A DNA stretch of 64,000 nt from Anarhynchus alexandrinus (Eukaryota > Chordata > Aves > Charadriiformes > Charadriidae). Numbering within the stretch: the stretch's first letter is position 1; every line of letters begins with the position of its first letter. Under the pieces are notes generated by a model. The model saw only the letters and a list, made by a program, of their open reading frames with translations. It was not told the origin of the DNA and ran no database searches. The translations under genes and the position numbers were made by a program. Shown one piece after another: positions 36,241 through 49,904 of this stretch. Where the stretch lies: positions 1,590,288 through 1,654,287 of the forward strand of contig VUYV01000041.1 of assembly GCA_008711295.1 (NCBI GenBank). Direction: 5' to 3'.

Positions 36241-39200
36241 GCACTGAAACAAAGAATCCCAGCTGAAGTATTAAAAGCAATGTTTCAAATTCTGCCGTGG
36301 TTTCTCCCCTCAACACTCCTTAATATTACAGCAGGTATGATTTTGCAGACTAAATATAAGCATTGGTATTTATTTAAAGATCGGATTTAATGTGAAATCT
36401 GTTCTTCAGAAGGATTTTTTTTAAGAAATGAGTGGATTTCTCCGTCAATTTGCAAATCTAAACTATTCAATTCAAAGAGTAACTGCGACAGTGTGAAAAG
36501 CTATTTACAGGTCTGCAGCCATCTCTGGTTTCATCAATTTGTTTTTCAGTCTTTGTTGTTATTTCTTATTTCTTATGGATCTCCTGGGACAGCTTCTTGC
36601 TTGAGGAGAGAATGTCAATAGCTCATTCGTCCTCCAGGATGTTTCCTCACAACAATGAGAATACTCCCCAAATTTAATCTAGTTCTTTTGCCTCTTTTCT
36701 GTAAAATCAAGGAAAATAAAAAAAGTTATTTTAAGAAACATGAACATCTGAGTAAGGCTGCTGTGTAATAACAGCCTGGTTCTGCTCGGTTCGTATAAAG
36801 GGGTATTGAAATAGACAATAACTTTCAAAAATCCATTAGAGAACTTCCAGACCACTTTAGGAACAAAGTTCGGAGTAGTGTAGGTGCTAGACACAGTTCA
36901 TCTGAGAAGGGATTTTTGCTTTGTTTTGTTTTTTAATTCACCAACATATTCATCAAACTTGCAATTAAACCTTGTGTAACTGTCGGTTAGTCAGCTGGCA
37001 TATTTATTTAAGAACTAGATTCTATTTTCCTGGGACCATAAGATATTCCTTAGCCCACGCAATATGAGGATGCGCTGTGATGTTTTTTAGTATTGTTTTA
37101 AAAACAACGGTAAGGAAGTATAAGCATGAATGCACACAAGTATTTGTATTCTAGATGGGTTCTAGAGAGAAATAGATTTGAATTAGGTGGAGGGCTTAAG
37201 TTTTCTAACATATAATATATGGAAGAAGCACCTGTTCTTTACGTCTTTACCTGCAATTTATAAGAAAAGATAATTTCTTTTGTCTGGGGCATGTCTACCA
37301 GGGAAAACTAACTATGATAGCTATTCTGGATTAATTCTTCACATAGACACTGGGTTAATATCAAACAGAAAAAGGGCATTCTTATTCCAGAATTAGAGTG
37401 TATATATATAAGGGAAATAGTCTTGCAAACTTGTTCCACATTCTGTTCGTGCCTGAATTTCATCCAGATTCATTTCCTTACAGGCATCCTGGAAAAAAAC
37501 ATTCGTTTTGTTTCTAGGAAAAGGACTTCATAGCAGTTCCTCTAAAGCTGGATCTGAACAGTGAGAAAAGGAGAATTACCTGTGTACCGATTTAAACTTA
37601 TTTCCTTGTATTTACTACTCCAGTTCCTATCTGGTTATATTTCTGCAGTTATTGAGCATCAGGATGCTTGGAGCTGCATACAACAGACATAAGCTCTGTG
37701 CTGAATCCATCCAAGAAAAAAAAAAAAGTAAGTGAAAACAATAAAATTATGTTCCCTGGAAGAGATCTATAACAAAAAACACTGAAATTATAGCTGAAGT
37801 TTGGTGTGATAGTAATGCACAGCAGCTGAGTCTGACTTCCCTGTCCACATCTGCACATACCTGTAAAATCTCTGAAATTTCTGAACCTTTTATCTTCTGA
37901 GACTCTGACAGGTTCTTTCTCTCTTTCTTAACGTAAATGACTACTTGGTAGGGGGACCAGATTCTCATATTAGTTACATGATTATTGTCTAGCGTGTTGT
38001 AGCTTAACCCAACTTTCCCTCCCCCTTTCCCCTCAAACAAAAGGCCTCTAAAAACCTATGGGAAATCAGGTGAGAAACTGTATTAGAGAAAATCAGTTCA
38101 TATATATACAGACCAACAACCTTTTGACCTTTCTTGCCAGAATGCACACAATAAGGGTAATTGCCAGCACTGTTATTTGTTCTCATTTTATTAAGTCTGT
38201 TTTTACAATAGGTGTTAGAGATAAGTACTCTGATGGCTATTTCTCCAGATGTCTGGTTTAAATGTACCATAAAACACACTAGATGGTGTCTCCATTAACA
38301 CCATACAGTGACAAGAATAGCAGATTAACATTAAACATTGTGTTAAAGGGGAAAATGTTTCTAAATTGCATTTGCTTGGGTTAGTCACAGCAACTGGAAA
38401 TAATTAAAACTGAAACAATTAAAAAAAGATTTCCATCTAGACAGAGTTTACTTTTTTTCTTTTATTCTTTTTTTCTTTTCAGTTCCAGGATGCTTACAGA
38501 GTCAGAATAGTCAGGTTTAGTGCTTCTGGTGCTGTGCAGTGGAGCGGGTATGTTTGTGCTTCCAGACCTGGGAAGGAGCCACAGATATTGTGTCTCTACG
38601 CCCTCCCCACTCCCTCATTATGCACAGGCACTCTCTGCCCTTGCACATTAGGTTATTTTATATACAAGGTAGATGAGCAGCGCCACGACGGGTGCACACA
38701 GTGGTTCAAAAATCAAGGGTTTTTCTGCGTTTTCAGTGTTGCTGCTCCGAATTTTCGCCTTTGAAAGTCTCTTATGTATCCCAAACCTAACTGTTGGACC
38801 CACACTGCAGAGAAACAACTCAACCTTTTAGCCCCTGGAAAGAGTCAATAGTCTTTAATTCTGAGAACGCACGATGCTTTTTATGAAGCACACTTTTAAA
38901 TGTTCTTCCACACATTATCTCTCCTCTTTTGCTCCCCCAAGAAAACCCTGAACATTTTGTACTTTCTGTGTGCATCGCTTTGTTGCCGCCACCGCCATCC
39001 TGGTTATGCCTTTCAGCTTTGGTGTTCTGCTCTGCCTTTTTCTATAACTCCTAAACAATAGTCTCCAGCTACTTATTCCTTTCCTCTTTTTCTTTTTACC
39101 CCTTTCTTGGATCATTTCTCCTTTCTATCTCTTCCATCAAGTGTTTTGCAACAACAACAGTGTCTGATTAGTCCCTGTGATTTCCTTTCCTAGTAACTTG

Positions 39201-39694
39201 TATAGAGAAAACATAGTTTGACAGATACTTCAGGCAGATAATGAGGATTTTGGAGATGGGTGGTCATGTGGTGCTTGAAATCCCTGCTGTAATGAATAAC
39301 AGCCTTTCCCCAACTGGATGTGTTCCATTTCACTTTGTTTAAATGTCTGTCTCGGCTTCGCAGACTATAGAGTAGGATTGAGTTCCTCTGAAAGGTTTTC
39401 AATTAGCACCGTGTTCCCAAACTATCAAAGCAAAAATGTATCAGAAGAAAAAAATAAAAACAAAAAGCAAACAATTAACAATTTTTTTTCAAAAGCCTTA
39501 AACCACTTTGGTTGCTTAGCATAGCAAGAAACATCATTTGAATGGAGACTAATGAACTAATTTCAAGTCCTGTGCTTGTCAAGCATTGGGTTTTTCTCCC
39601 TTTAAATCGATACAATGCATTGCTTTTATTTCTAAGCAGTGAGCAGAAATAAGTGAAACATTTTAATTGAACACAGAGTTTGTATATTCAGCAT

Positions 39695-39711
39695 AACAAC
39701 AACAACAACAA
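39695..39711. repeat. (AAC)n trinucleotide repeat
   Basis: A short run of AAC units, about 5.5 copies, in AT-rich DNA. Confidence 0.8.
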
Positions 39712-41592
39712 AAGTCATGAGCAGGAAATATTTCCTTTGCATCAGCAGATGATGAGAAGTTATCTCCTCTTCTGTTAGAACGTGACTTGATTTTCATTCC
39801 TTGGTGTATTACATTCACTCACAATGATCCAGAAATTATTTTTTTTCCTCAGCTTTGGATGTTTACCTTCTTTTAAAAGAGACCCACAGGGCACGGGATG
39901 GCAGCACACCACCTGCAACGCAGGAGGCTGGCCCCTGCATTTAAACTACTTGATGCAGTGGGAGCTCTTGGCACGAGAAGGGCAATTATACTGATTGAAA
40001 CACAGCCATGTGAGACGACAGTGACTGACAACTGCCCAAGTGTGGCTTGAGGAGATGGCCGCCTCTCATGTCCTGTCAGGTGGAAGTGGGCATTGCTTTA
40101 CTGAAAGGGAAGACTCTAAGAGATCAACTTCCTGGTGCCCACATGAAGAGATTTGGTAAAAACGTATTGTTTTCTGAAATGGCAGATGTTTCTAGTTGCA
40201 TTGTATTGTTTCTCACTAGGGATGAAAACCCACAGGGCTGATGCCCAAGTCAACGAGCACCATTTTGTACCCATGTTCTTCAGCAGGACTGCAGGCGTTT
40301 GGTGGGTAAAAGAGGGCTTTTGAACTTTATGGAACTTTATGTCTTCTTGTGCCTGGTCCCAAACTCAGGTCTGGGATACTGGCTGAGGATAGTTTTCCGT
40401 GCAGAGTGGCCATTTGTCTTCATCTTGAAAAGCTTCCTGGCAGGCAGGAATTTGGAGAAATGATCCAAATTTGACACTATTTCCTCCTTCTTGACAGCTC
40501 ATCAGCCTACCCCATAGTGTTTATAAGAGATTTTCAGCACAGCAAAAAGCTATGGCATAAGATTTTCTTTAATGAATTTCACTGCTGTGATGACTGGGAC
40601 TTATTTTCACTTTTAATAGCTCAGGCGTCTTCTGAAACTCCAGTGTTTTCTTGTCAACTTAGATGTTAAGGTAGGTAACGTGGGTGTCTTTTTCTCCTGA
40701 GCAACTATCTTGGACTCTGCTAACCTTTTCAGCAAAGTTAGCTGATCAAAACTCAGATTCATCACAGCTGACACTCGGATCTGAGATTTGGGGAAGGTAA
40801 GCAGGGGTTGTTCTCAACTGACTCTTAAAATCAATGTCATGAAGTTAATTCCTATGTTTACGTGCCTCGGCTTCCCACAATGTGTGGTGACCATTTGTCC
40901 CCTGAATGTTGCATGGACATGTGCCAAGAGCCTGGAGAAGCCACGGAGCGCATAAGAGGAGCTTGAACACCCCAGGGCCCATGGGTTTATGATAAAAAAA
41001 GGAGAAGGTGAGTGCATGAAAGATGGGAAGCTAGAGGCGAAGCAGAACACAAGGAAGGGAAAATAAAAATAGAATGAAGGAATAGTTACAGTAAGACCAC
41101 AGGGAGTGGATGAAATTATTGTGCAACAAAGTGGGAACTGGAGACATAAAACCAGAGTAGAGAATGGATGGGAAAAGATGGAAATTCCTCCATCCTCTGC
41201 CAAGAACACTGCAGTGTCTACAGTGACAGGGAAAGCTGCAGCTGCACATCCAATCTATGTTGTAGGGACTGGAGGAAGAAGGCCATTTCTAGCCCTTAAT
41301 TACCTATTTAATGTAGAAGAAAAAATTGTGCAGGATTTTAGAGGATGACACTGTTTTGTTCAACGACTTTTCTTTAAAGTGCTCCTTTTGAGTGGTGCAA
41401 CATTTTACCTGGTCACAGGAATATAAAAAGTTAGTCTGAAAAGATAGGTGTTTGATGCACTGAAAAATTAGAGGAGCAAATTGCTTCATGCAGAGTCACG
41501 AATATAATGCACTCCATTTATAGCAGTTATGTTTATAACAAGCATGTCTTCAGAGTAATAAAACAGGTTTATTAGATAAAGTTACACGCTGT

Positions 41593-41880
41593 CCTTTTTT
41601 TTTTTTTTGTTGGGGAAAAAGTTTTTTAAGATTTTCTTGGCCTTTTTTTTTTTTTTGTTGGGGAAAAAGTTTTTTAAGATTTTCTTGGCCTTTTTTTTTT
41701 TTTTGTTGGGGAAAAAGTTTTTTAAGATTTTCTTGGCCTTTTTTTTTTTTTTGTTGGGGAAAAAGTTTTTTAAGATTTTCTTGGCCTTTTTTTTTTTTTT
41801 GTTGGGGAAAAAGTTTTTTAAGATTTTCTTGGCCTTTTTTTTTTTTTTGCTGGTGATAAAAGTTGTTAAGGATTTCCTGG
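41593..41880. repeat. 48-bp minisatellite, five identical units plus one diverged
   Basis: The unit is CC, then fourteen T, then GTTGGGGAAAAAGTTTTT and TAAGATTTTCTTGG, 48 bp in all. Copies start at 41,593, 41,641, 41,689, 41,737 and 41,785 and are identical, including T-run length. The sixth, at 41,833, keeps the 48-bp length but differs at several positions (GCTGGTGATAAAAGTTGTTA). A partial seventh may follow at 41,881. Because 48 is a multiple of three and the unit lacks stops in some frames, both strands show 16-residue repeat proteins. These are by-products of the repeat and not evidence of a gene. Confidence 0.97.
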
Positions 41881-44800
41881 TCCTTTTTAGTATTTCTTTG
41901 TGACTAGTGCTTCTCACAAAATTCTTGCTACTGTGCAAATGCAATTAAGATAAGCATTCTGAAACAGGTATGTTCCATCTTCTGTGTGGAAAACAGTAGC
42001 AGGGACCAGTGTCAGTGAATAAATATAGAAAACAGGCCAGTCTTTGAAATTCCTGACACATAACTGAATAAATCTTTCCCATGCAAACCAATTCTGTAGA
42101 AGAAAGATTTCGTGGTGTCGCTGGACATGGCGGTAATAGCTACCTCTTTCCTCTCTGTCTTGAAGTCTCAACATCTGGCAGGTTTACCCTGACTTTCAGC
42201 AATAAGCTTTTTACAAACAAACGTCACTTTCGCTGGGTACAAATGGAGGTTCAGCAAACACAGGCACCAAGTCAAAACCCAAACGCACAAACAAATGGTA
42301 GTTGTATGTTTCAGAAAGGCTCTGAGTGTGTTTTAAAGGTATGTGACAACATAAATATTTTGTCCTGGTTTGATAGTATTGAAAGTTTATAACAGGAACC
42401 CGGAAAGTACTGCCTCTAGATACAACTTTTTATTGAAGCAACATATTACTGCTCAACAAGAAATTCATCTATTGAACTCCTCTGCTATTAGTTCCCCAGA
42501 CCAATAAGTAGCAGCTGGACCTAACGTGGGCCTTTCACATGCTGGAGAATATACCCGCTTTCACCCCTCCAGGGAGGGAGCATTAATACTCTGCTGCAGC
42601 CAGGAAAACACGTGTGTGCTACCAATTAGGAAACCTTTCAAAGTGTGGCTTTGCAGCCCATCTGTGAACTGCAGACCTCGGCTTGGGAACCATTATTCTC
42701 TACTAATGGCACCCGGGGAGCGGGAGGGATGGAAAACTGTGGGGTTCGAGGGAGCAGAGTCTATTAAATGCTATGGCAACAGGTAGCAAAACAGCCTTCT
42801 CCCTTTCTCCCTTACTAATTAGTAGCTGTTAGCATCTGGAGTTGGCTGTCTGTTGGTGGATGTAATTTGCCGCACTCCATCTTGTGATGGTGCGAGGAAA
42901 CTGAAGGACAATGCAAGGAGCAGTCAAGCCAAGAGGCAAAAGAAATATTAGGGATGAGGTCCTGTATACTTATTTTGCAGTACCACATTTAAAATAAAAT
43001 CATGCTCCTGGAGGTCTGAGGGTAATGTGCCTAACATAGCAATATCTTCTACCCTGTCTGAATTGTTTTGCTTACATTCTCTGCATTCTTCCAGCAGAAA
43101 ATAGTCCCATACTGATCTTTTCACTTTTTCGAAATTTTGAGAAAATGAAAATGTCAATTGGAAAGAAAATTCCCATGGTAGGTCTAAGGATAATCTTGCT
43201 CCTTAACTATTGGCAATCCAAACCCGTTGGAAAGGAGAGGTTTCCAGGTAAGCTCTGTTCTGGTGGCATGCTAGTAGATGGTCAGGGAAGGAGCCGCAAG
43301 CATGGGAATGATCCTGGCCATAGGGATAAGCAGGTTCATTGCAGGTTCACCGCAGTCCTTCCCCAAAGTCCATGGTGGAGTCTTCTTACCAAAACTGAAT
43401 GTTTTGAGATCACTGTCTTCCTATTAGATAAGATTATTATTAAATACATTTGGCCTATGGAGTTCAACATTGTTTGGAGAAAGAGGAGAAAATGTGTCTC
43501 AAAATGTAGTGCATTTGCAGAAGCTTAATTTCTTGAGAACACCAAGCTAAAAAGAAGAGTTTCAGACTTCAATATTGCGTATACTTGGTATGTTTGAAGG
43601 CAGGAGTAAAATTAGACCACTCTGTTTAATTGAATTGATATTTTATGCTTAATTGTATTAATCTCTTTCATTCAGTGCTCAATTACTACCAAGATCCACA
43701 AAGTTTCCTCACTGACTGGCTGGAGAGGAAAAAAGAGAGATGTCAAAGGAAAAACTTGTCGGCTGAAACTGTGCCCAGGACCTAACGCAATGTTTCAAGG
43801 ATTCTATACAAGATTAAATGGGGTGGTAGCTATTCATTAGTTAAGTGCTAGAGTTTGCCAGGTACCACCCTGACACACTACAAAAAGAGCGATACTTGTT
43901 GTAAAGGTCTGGTGGTCCAAAGCATGTTCAACCTTCTGCTCATTTCAGTAGCTGAGAGACTGCAGTACATGATAGACTTATGCCCCTTTGTAAGACTTTA
44001 CAAAACCCTGTGCATTTTATGTGATCCTGATCGGCACAAATTTATTCATAGATTTGTTTTTATTGTTTTAAGAAGTTCTAGTTACATATATAGGCATTTG
44101 GAGAATGTAGGCTGTTGTCCTGGCTTCTCATAAAGTATATGCCAAAGTGCAGCTCTCCAAGTTACATCAGCTGTTTGTCATCTGCAGATGGAAAAATTCT
44201 AGTGATTTAATAAACAGAGTTCTGATTAGTCATGTACTTATATCTTCGTTTTCTGCTTTATGTGGGTTTTGAGTTTGGAAGAACAATGCAGCAGCTCTGC
44301 AGGAACTCAGATACTATGAGAAACTGTAAGAAAATTGGAATTTCTTTTAAAACCAAGAACTTGCAGATTATTTATTAGGTAAACAATATGGCTTAATGTA
44401 AGTAGGGCATTTCCATTTTTAACTGTGCCTAAATAGAAGCTCCAAAGTTCAAATATCATCAGCTTTGCAGAAATGGATTTTAATTTCCCTCTGTGTTTTT
44501 AATTTTGTATCAGCTTGACCTAGGAGGCCTGCCAAAGAGATAAAGCTACCATCTGAAAATGCAAAAGAAATTATAAAAACTATGGGAGCTAGGTGATGAT
44601 GGGCATTTGAAAATCCCACTAGGTACCAATCTGCATTTTTAGGCACCTAAAATAAAAATCTATCTTCAAATCTGTAAAGCAATCAGTTGCTTGTTGGGCC
44701 TCTGTGATGGCAGATTTAAAAATCTGCAGGTGCACTAATAAGAAATCAGCAGGATCTGAAGCAACAAGAATAACTGTGTTTTAGGAAAGAACTGAAACCG

Positions 44801-45987
44801 TAAACTGGGATAGGATGCAGGAATGACTCAAAGAAAATGTCTCTGGTGAAGCATGAGGAGCATAATCTCCATAGGGACCATAGGGAAATACTTGATTTGG
44901 GGTGGTTTTGATGCTCTTTTGTTGTTATCTTTACTGTTTGGTTCATATGTTTTACGCCAGATAATCTTATAATTTTTTTTCCAAGCCCAAACTCAACAGT
45001 TCAGCGGATGGCAGTGGATTAAACCCTATTGACATATATGATAAAACAATACTGAAATTGTGTTGTTTTGTTGGGGTTTTTTTAAACTAAGCTGTTGAGA
45101 GGAAAGACTTGAGATTCAGGCATTGTCTGTGAGACATGCAGATTATAGAGGGGAGAAAAAAATCTATACAAACCATACCAAAATAGTCTTAATTACCATA
45201 CTGGTTTGTAGTCCCCAAGTCATTGAGAAGGAGAAGAATGTCAGAGAAAGTGCAAATGAAATGAAGGTGAAAGAACACAAAATTAATTCTAATGTTTCCC
45301 CTTATCTCCAAGTCCTGCTGGTGGCTTCTCTAGATTAAAAAGATAATTTTGAAGTACCATTTCATTCAAAAAATACATGATACCTATATCAAAAGTAGCC
45401 TAATACTTTGCAGGACTAAGTTAGATATTCCCAGCTGCCGAATCTTTCTGGCTGTGATTATGGAAATTCATTTGTACTGCATTTTTACTGAGCTCAGTGG
45501 CCCATTGTGCTTGTTCTATTTTTTTAGCCTACAAGAACAATGACAACCATTTTATGAGAATGAGGTGGTAAATCACTTACTTTTTCAGATCAAAGTTTTC
45601 CCCCATTGTTCTTCTCTGAGAGCATCTGAGAGAGCTGGGCATGGAGAAAACTACTTCACCACTTAGTCCTTATGAGTGTCACTGTCATCTTGCTGGGTCT
45701 TCGTCTGCATGTTTAAGATAGTTTTTCTGAACTTTGAGTCACTGTTACTTTGCAGTGATCTTTAAAATATATGTAGAAAGCGATTATCTCTTGCTCAGAA
45801 CATCATACAAGCTTGAGAAGCAGTTTTGGATTTCTTTCATTAATACATTCTGATGTGGGTTTTGAAAATCCAATTTGAAAGAAACCAAGTTAGTGAAAAC
45901 CAAGCAAAAGATCTCAAAATCTGGTGTGTGTTTACATTAGCTGTGGCACAATTAAAAGGATTTTCCAGGAGATACTGGTCTATCAAT
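41881..45987. other. Unique DNA, no gene recognised
   Basis: No exon or repeat family was identified, apart from a CNE-like piece at 42,510-42,790. Confidence 0.5.
42510..42790. promoter_or_regulatory. Possible conserved noncoding element
   Basis: This moderately GC repeat-free block is flanked by AT-rich DNA. It has E-box (AACACGTGTGTG), TAAT-type (TACCAATTAGGAAACC) and half X-box (GCTATGGCAACAGG) words. There is no convincing coding frame. The call rests on composition and motif clustering. Confidence 0.2.
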
Positions 45988-46155
45988 ATCATAGAATCAT
46001 AGAATGGTTTAGGTTGGAAAGGACCTTGAAGATCATCGAGTTCCAACCCCCCTGCCATGGGCAGGGACACCTCCCACTAGACCAGGTTGCCCAAGGCCAT
46101 GTCCAGCCTGGCCATGAACACCTCCAGGGATGGGGCCTCAACAACCTCTCTCATA
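45988..46155 (-). mobile_element. CR1 LINE, 3' end fragment, reverse orientation
   Basis: The plus strand reads ATCATAGAATCATAGAATGG, then TTTAGGTTGGAAAGGACCTT, CCATGGGCAGGGACACCTCC and CACTAGACCAGGTTGCCCAA. This is the reverse complement of the same 3' module seen in the 9-kb copies. The match fades at about 46,150 (CAACAACCTCTCTCATATCC). Only 3' UTR and the last coding part are present. Confidence 0.94.
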
Positions 46156-49100
46156 TCCAAAGTGTCAGTCATGCCAAACAATGAAAGACAGTTGAAGAAA
46201 GGCCCAACATGGAAAAAATTGGGTAATTACACAACTATAAATGACAAACTTTATTATTATTTTAATTGAGAGCTATTTAAATTATTTTTGGCTTCTTTTT
46301 TTGAAGGCAAACACACAGAATTTTACCCAGGTTTTTCAATATGTTATTGCTCCTTATATCTATGAGGTCTTTAACAGAGAGTATTATCCTACATTCTGGT
46401 TTAACTTGTATATTAATTTATAGATGTAAATGAACCACCTTTGCTTTAATTTAACCAGAAAGGCACAGCAGTCTGACTATGGATTGAATATATGATAGCC
46501 TTTTTAAGAGGAGTACACATGTGGTCAGAATTTAGGATTAAATGGTATGACAGTGGGAATGGTCATTTATTACCATTTTTTATTTACTCTACCATTTTAA
46601 TATGCTCTGTACCACAGTTGCAGGTAGATAAGCAATAATTTGGTGAACTGTGATGCACAAATGCACAGATGTTTCTTAGAATTTCAATAGAGAGTTTGTA
46701 GTTGTTACAATCTTCATATATTTACCGAATACGAGAAAAAGCAGGAATAGTAGTAGACCTGTAGCAGGGCTGAGTCAATCTGCAAAGTTAAATTCTGCCT
46801 TTTTGGAGAATTTAACTGTGCAACCTTACACTGCAGGGACATCTTTTGCATTCCATTTACTTGATTTTATTTATTTATTTTTTTAAAAAAACAGAAGTGA
46901 GAAGAGAAGGAACTGTCATTGCTTAACATTATTGTATAGGTGTAACCATTAGGTTTCACTGAGGATGGTTGTAAGGAATAGCTAAGCTGTCCTGCAGAAC
47001 CAGGGCCTGAAAATACCATGAGCCTCTGCTGCAAACACCAGCACGTGGCATCAGCCAAAAGAAAAGCATGTGCTTCGTGTGTACGGTGACAGAGATTTGC
47101 AACTTTTTGCACTCCAACGGTCTCTATGTAAGAAGCAAAGGAAGAAAAGAGAAGCAGTGTCAGTTGGAGAAGGATGAAGGAAAGAGAAGGAACGCTAAAG
47201 TCTTCAGCGCACAGTCCCAAGAGAAGCTGTCAGAGAGCCCTTTTGGGCCGAATGGGAACAGAGGAAGCTTCTAACATCCTCCAAAGAGCATCTCTCCAGC
47301 AGAGCAGTGCACAGCCTGGGCTCTTGCCTGGGAGCATTCCCACACTCTGGATGGAGAGTTGCCCAACACCAACCACTACGCCAAAGGTGAACGCAGCTGC
47401 GAATTTCATTGAGCTCATCACACTCCAAGTGCACCAGGAGTGCTCAGACCACAGCTAACTTGCTGGGGCCTTATTGAGGACTAAGGCTGAGTTATTTCAG
47501 AAGTGCAGTGGACCTGAAGCGGAGGTTTATTCCTCTTGACACATGAAGTTTTTTAGTACATTTGGAAGCCTTTGCTTAGGCACTCAGGTAACTCTGACTT
47601 AAAATGGAGGCATTGGCAGATGTTCAGCACACTTGGGTAGGTGGTGATGCTGTCAGGCAGGCAGTTTGTGTTGCTCTTTGGTGTGTGGGTACCAAGGCAC
47701 CTGTGAGATTGCTTTTGATGCCTAACACACCACACCAGAGATGATCTCTCATGTTCTTGCTGCAGTGCCTCCAGGGCACTTCATTTGTGTTCTTGCTGCA
47801 AGTCATCTGTGCTGCCAAGCCTGATATCTGTCCCAGAAGCACTTACACCACTGCTAGCAAGGACCTTCTTGCATTCGTTCTGTCTGTAAGTGGTCTGCAA
47901 CATGCTCACCTGCAACACTCTCATGCAGCCTTTAATGAATGGCTGTGGTGCTGAATGACGTTGTCAGTGTCCATGTTGATCTCTCTGCATCAGTGCAGAC
48001 AGGTAGGCTGAGGCTTGCAAGACCACAGGTGGATGGATGATGGGAAGCAGGCCAATAGAGCTAACAGCAAGGGACTGAATGTCCCATTGCCAGAATCAAG
48101 TGATTAGTTGATTCCAGGGACTTTTCAACTGGTGCCAGCCATGTCTTGCAGCTAGCTGCTTGATGACCCTTTAATGAGACCAAGTCATCTTCCAGACTTG
48201 GGATGATGGACACTGAGGTGTTAGTTGCAGACTGCAAAATGAAGCCAGATGGCTTCTGGTTCAGGAGATACATAGCCTTTGTTTCTGGTTTCCATCAAGA
48301 TCTGGAACTGGGCATATATGCTCTCTGCAAGGTAGCCACATTAGACAATTAAGGCACAATGGTTTGGCATGACCTGTGACCAGCATCATAGCAGCGGTCT
48401 GTAAGCGCATATGCCATCTGGCCTGTTCTCTTCAGAGTTCTTGGCTTTGTTATAATTTTGGCAGCCAACCCAAACAGGAAATGGTCATTGAAATCTGAGC
48501 TTAAATTTCTTGCCAGCAGACCACCTCTTGCTTAACCTTGAAATGCACAATGAAAGGTTTCTACTCTTCCTAAGCAGTGTAGGTGCAATGGGGGGAAAGC
48601 AGCTTTGTGCTTTAAGGTGGAGAGGTCATTGACTTCTATTCATGGCACCCTTGTGACAGGACTGGGCAGATTCATGCAGCCCTCAAACTGGAGGAGATGG
48701 TTAGTAGTAAGGAAAGAACATCACCAAGACGAGGACAGAAGAACGGTGGAGGTAGAAACATATTGATAATGCAGACTGAAATAAAATCCAGGCTTGTGCT
48801 ATACGAGGGGTCTCTACACTCTAACATGAGCCACAATGATCCTCAGACCCATGTCACAGGTTTCTCCTTTTGGCTGATAGCTTTTTTCACCTGAGGTGAA
48901 ATTCCCTTATAGGGTTTACTTTAAAATAGAAGAGACACCGAATTATTAACTTTAAAAAAAACGAACACCACCCTTTCTCCCTCCAAATCCCAGTGTCACA
49001 ATTAGAGTTTACAAATTGCTAAAGAATAAAAATAAAAGTAGTCTAGTTTATAACAGAGAACCATTCTCACTTCTTTAAGACAAAGCAGTATTTCATCTGT

Positions 49101-49904
49101 GCATGCAATGGGACACTGACATCGTCATCCTGTGAATTGTCTGAGGGACTGTTGTCACTGACTTGACTCAATTCTGCTTATATTTAGCTGAAGATACAAG
49201 CATGCTTGGAATTGATTTCCCAGGTCTTTGTAAATTTTTCAATCTTATTACTTAATTTGTAGGACCTTCACTGTGCAAAATCAAGTCTTACATATAGTGG
49301 CATGAGTATTATTTCAGATTTGGAACTAGAATATGTTTTAAACGTCTTCACAAGTCACCGAGACTCAAAATTTAAAGCTTATGTGGAAACATAAGGGAAA
49401 TAAAACTGCAAGGGTAAATAAAAAGGGCCCCAGCAGACTTTTCAGAACCAGTCTGCCTAAGTAAGAGACATTAGCATAGCTGTCTCTCCCACATCAATTT
49501 TTCAAAGTTTTACAGAAGTTGTTTTTCAACTTAGGATGTCTTAACTGAAAAATATTCTTCTGGAGAGAATCACTTTTGGCTTCTTGGTTGATGGTCAGTT
49601 CCATACTGCATGTCTTTATAGAAAGGACGTTTCTTTTAGTAGAGATAATTACTAGTATTTTGATCAAAGTAAATTGAAAAGAAAATAGTATAATTTTTTT
49701 CTTGCTTGATGCCTGGGCTTCTCATATTTAGAAGCCAAGAGAAAGATTTCTTCTGAACACAAGCCCCCTCTGATATTTTATGTCTTGACACTAGCCCCAC
49801 TGAGCTGATTTCTTTCTTATTTTGCATGCCAATCAACTGAAACTAAACCAAAGAAATTTGACTTGCTCTTATAAATCTAGTAGTTGATCCTACTACTTAT
49901 TTGT
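46156..49904. other. Unique DNA, including an unassigned 1.2-kb block
   Basis: No exon was recognised. The piece at 47,460-48,690 differs in texture from its surroundings, with a balanced base composition and few homopolymers, like decayed coding or transposon sequence. No frame stays open and I could not place it in a family. Confidence 0.4.

Larger units (their letters stand above)
20414..41592. other. Long unique AT-rich stretch with short microsatellites
   Basis: I can support no exon or transposon over 21 kb. Local features listed separately are a polypyrimidine tract (22.1 kb), GC-rich patches (22.9, 25.1 and 28.0 kb), short tandem repeats (23.5, 27.4, 28.3, 34.0 and 39.7 kb) and an enhancer-like block (35.6-36.2 kb). 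The remainder is undistinguished. Confidence 0.55.

Noticed and set aside
41582..41944. 120-codon Lys/Phe repeat protein on the minus strand, with a 98-codon Phe-rich counterpart on the plus strand
   Set aside because: Both come from the 48-bp minisatellite, whose length is a multiple of three. They give poly-Lys and poly-Phe runs from poly-T and are not a plausible gene.
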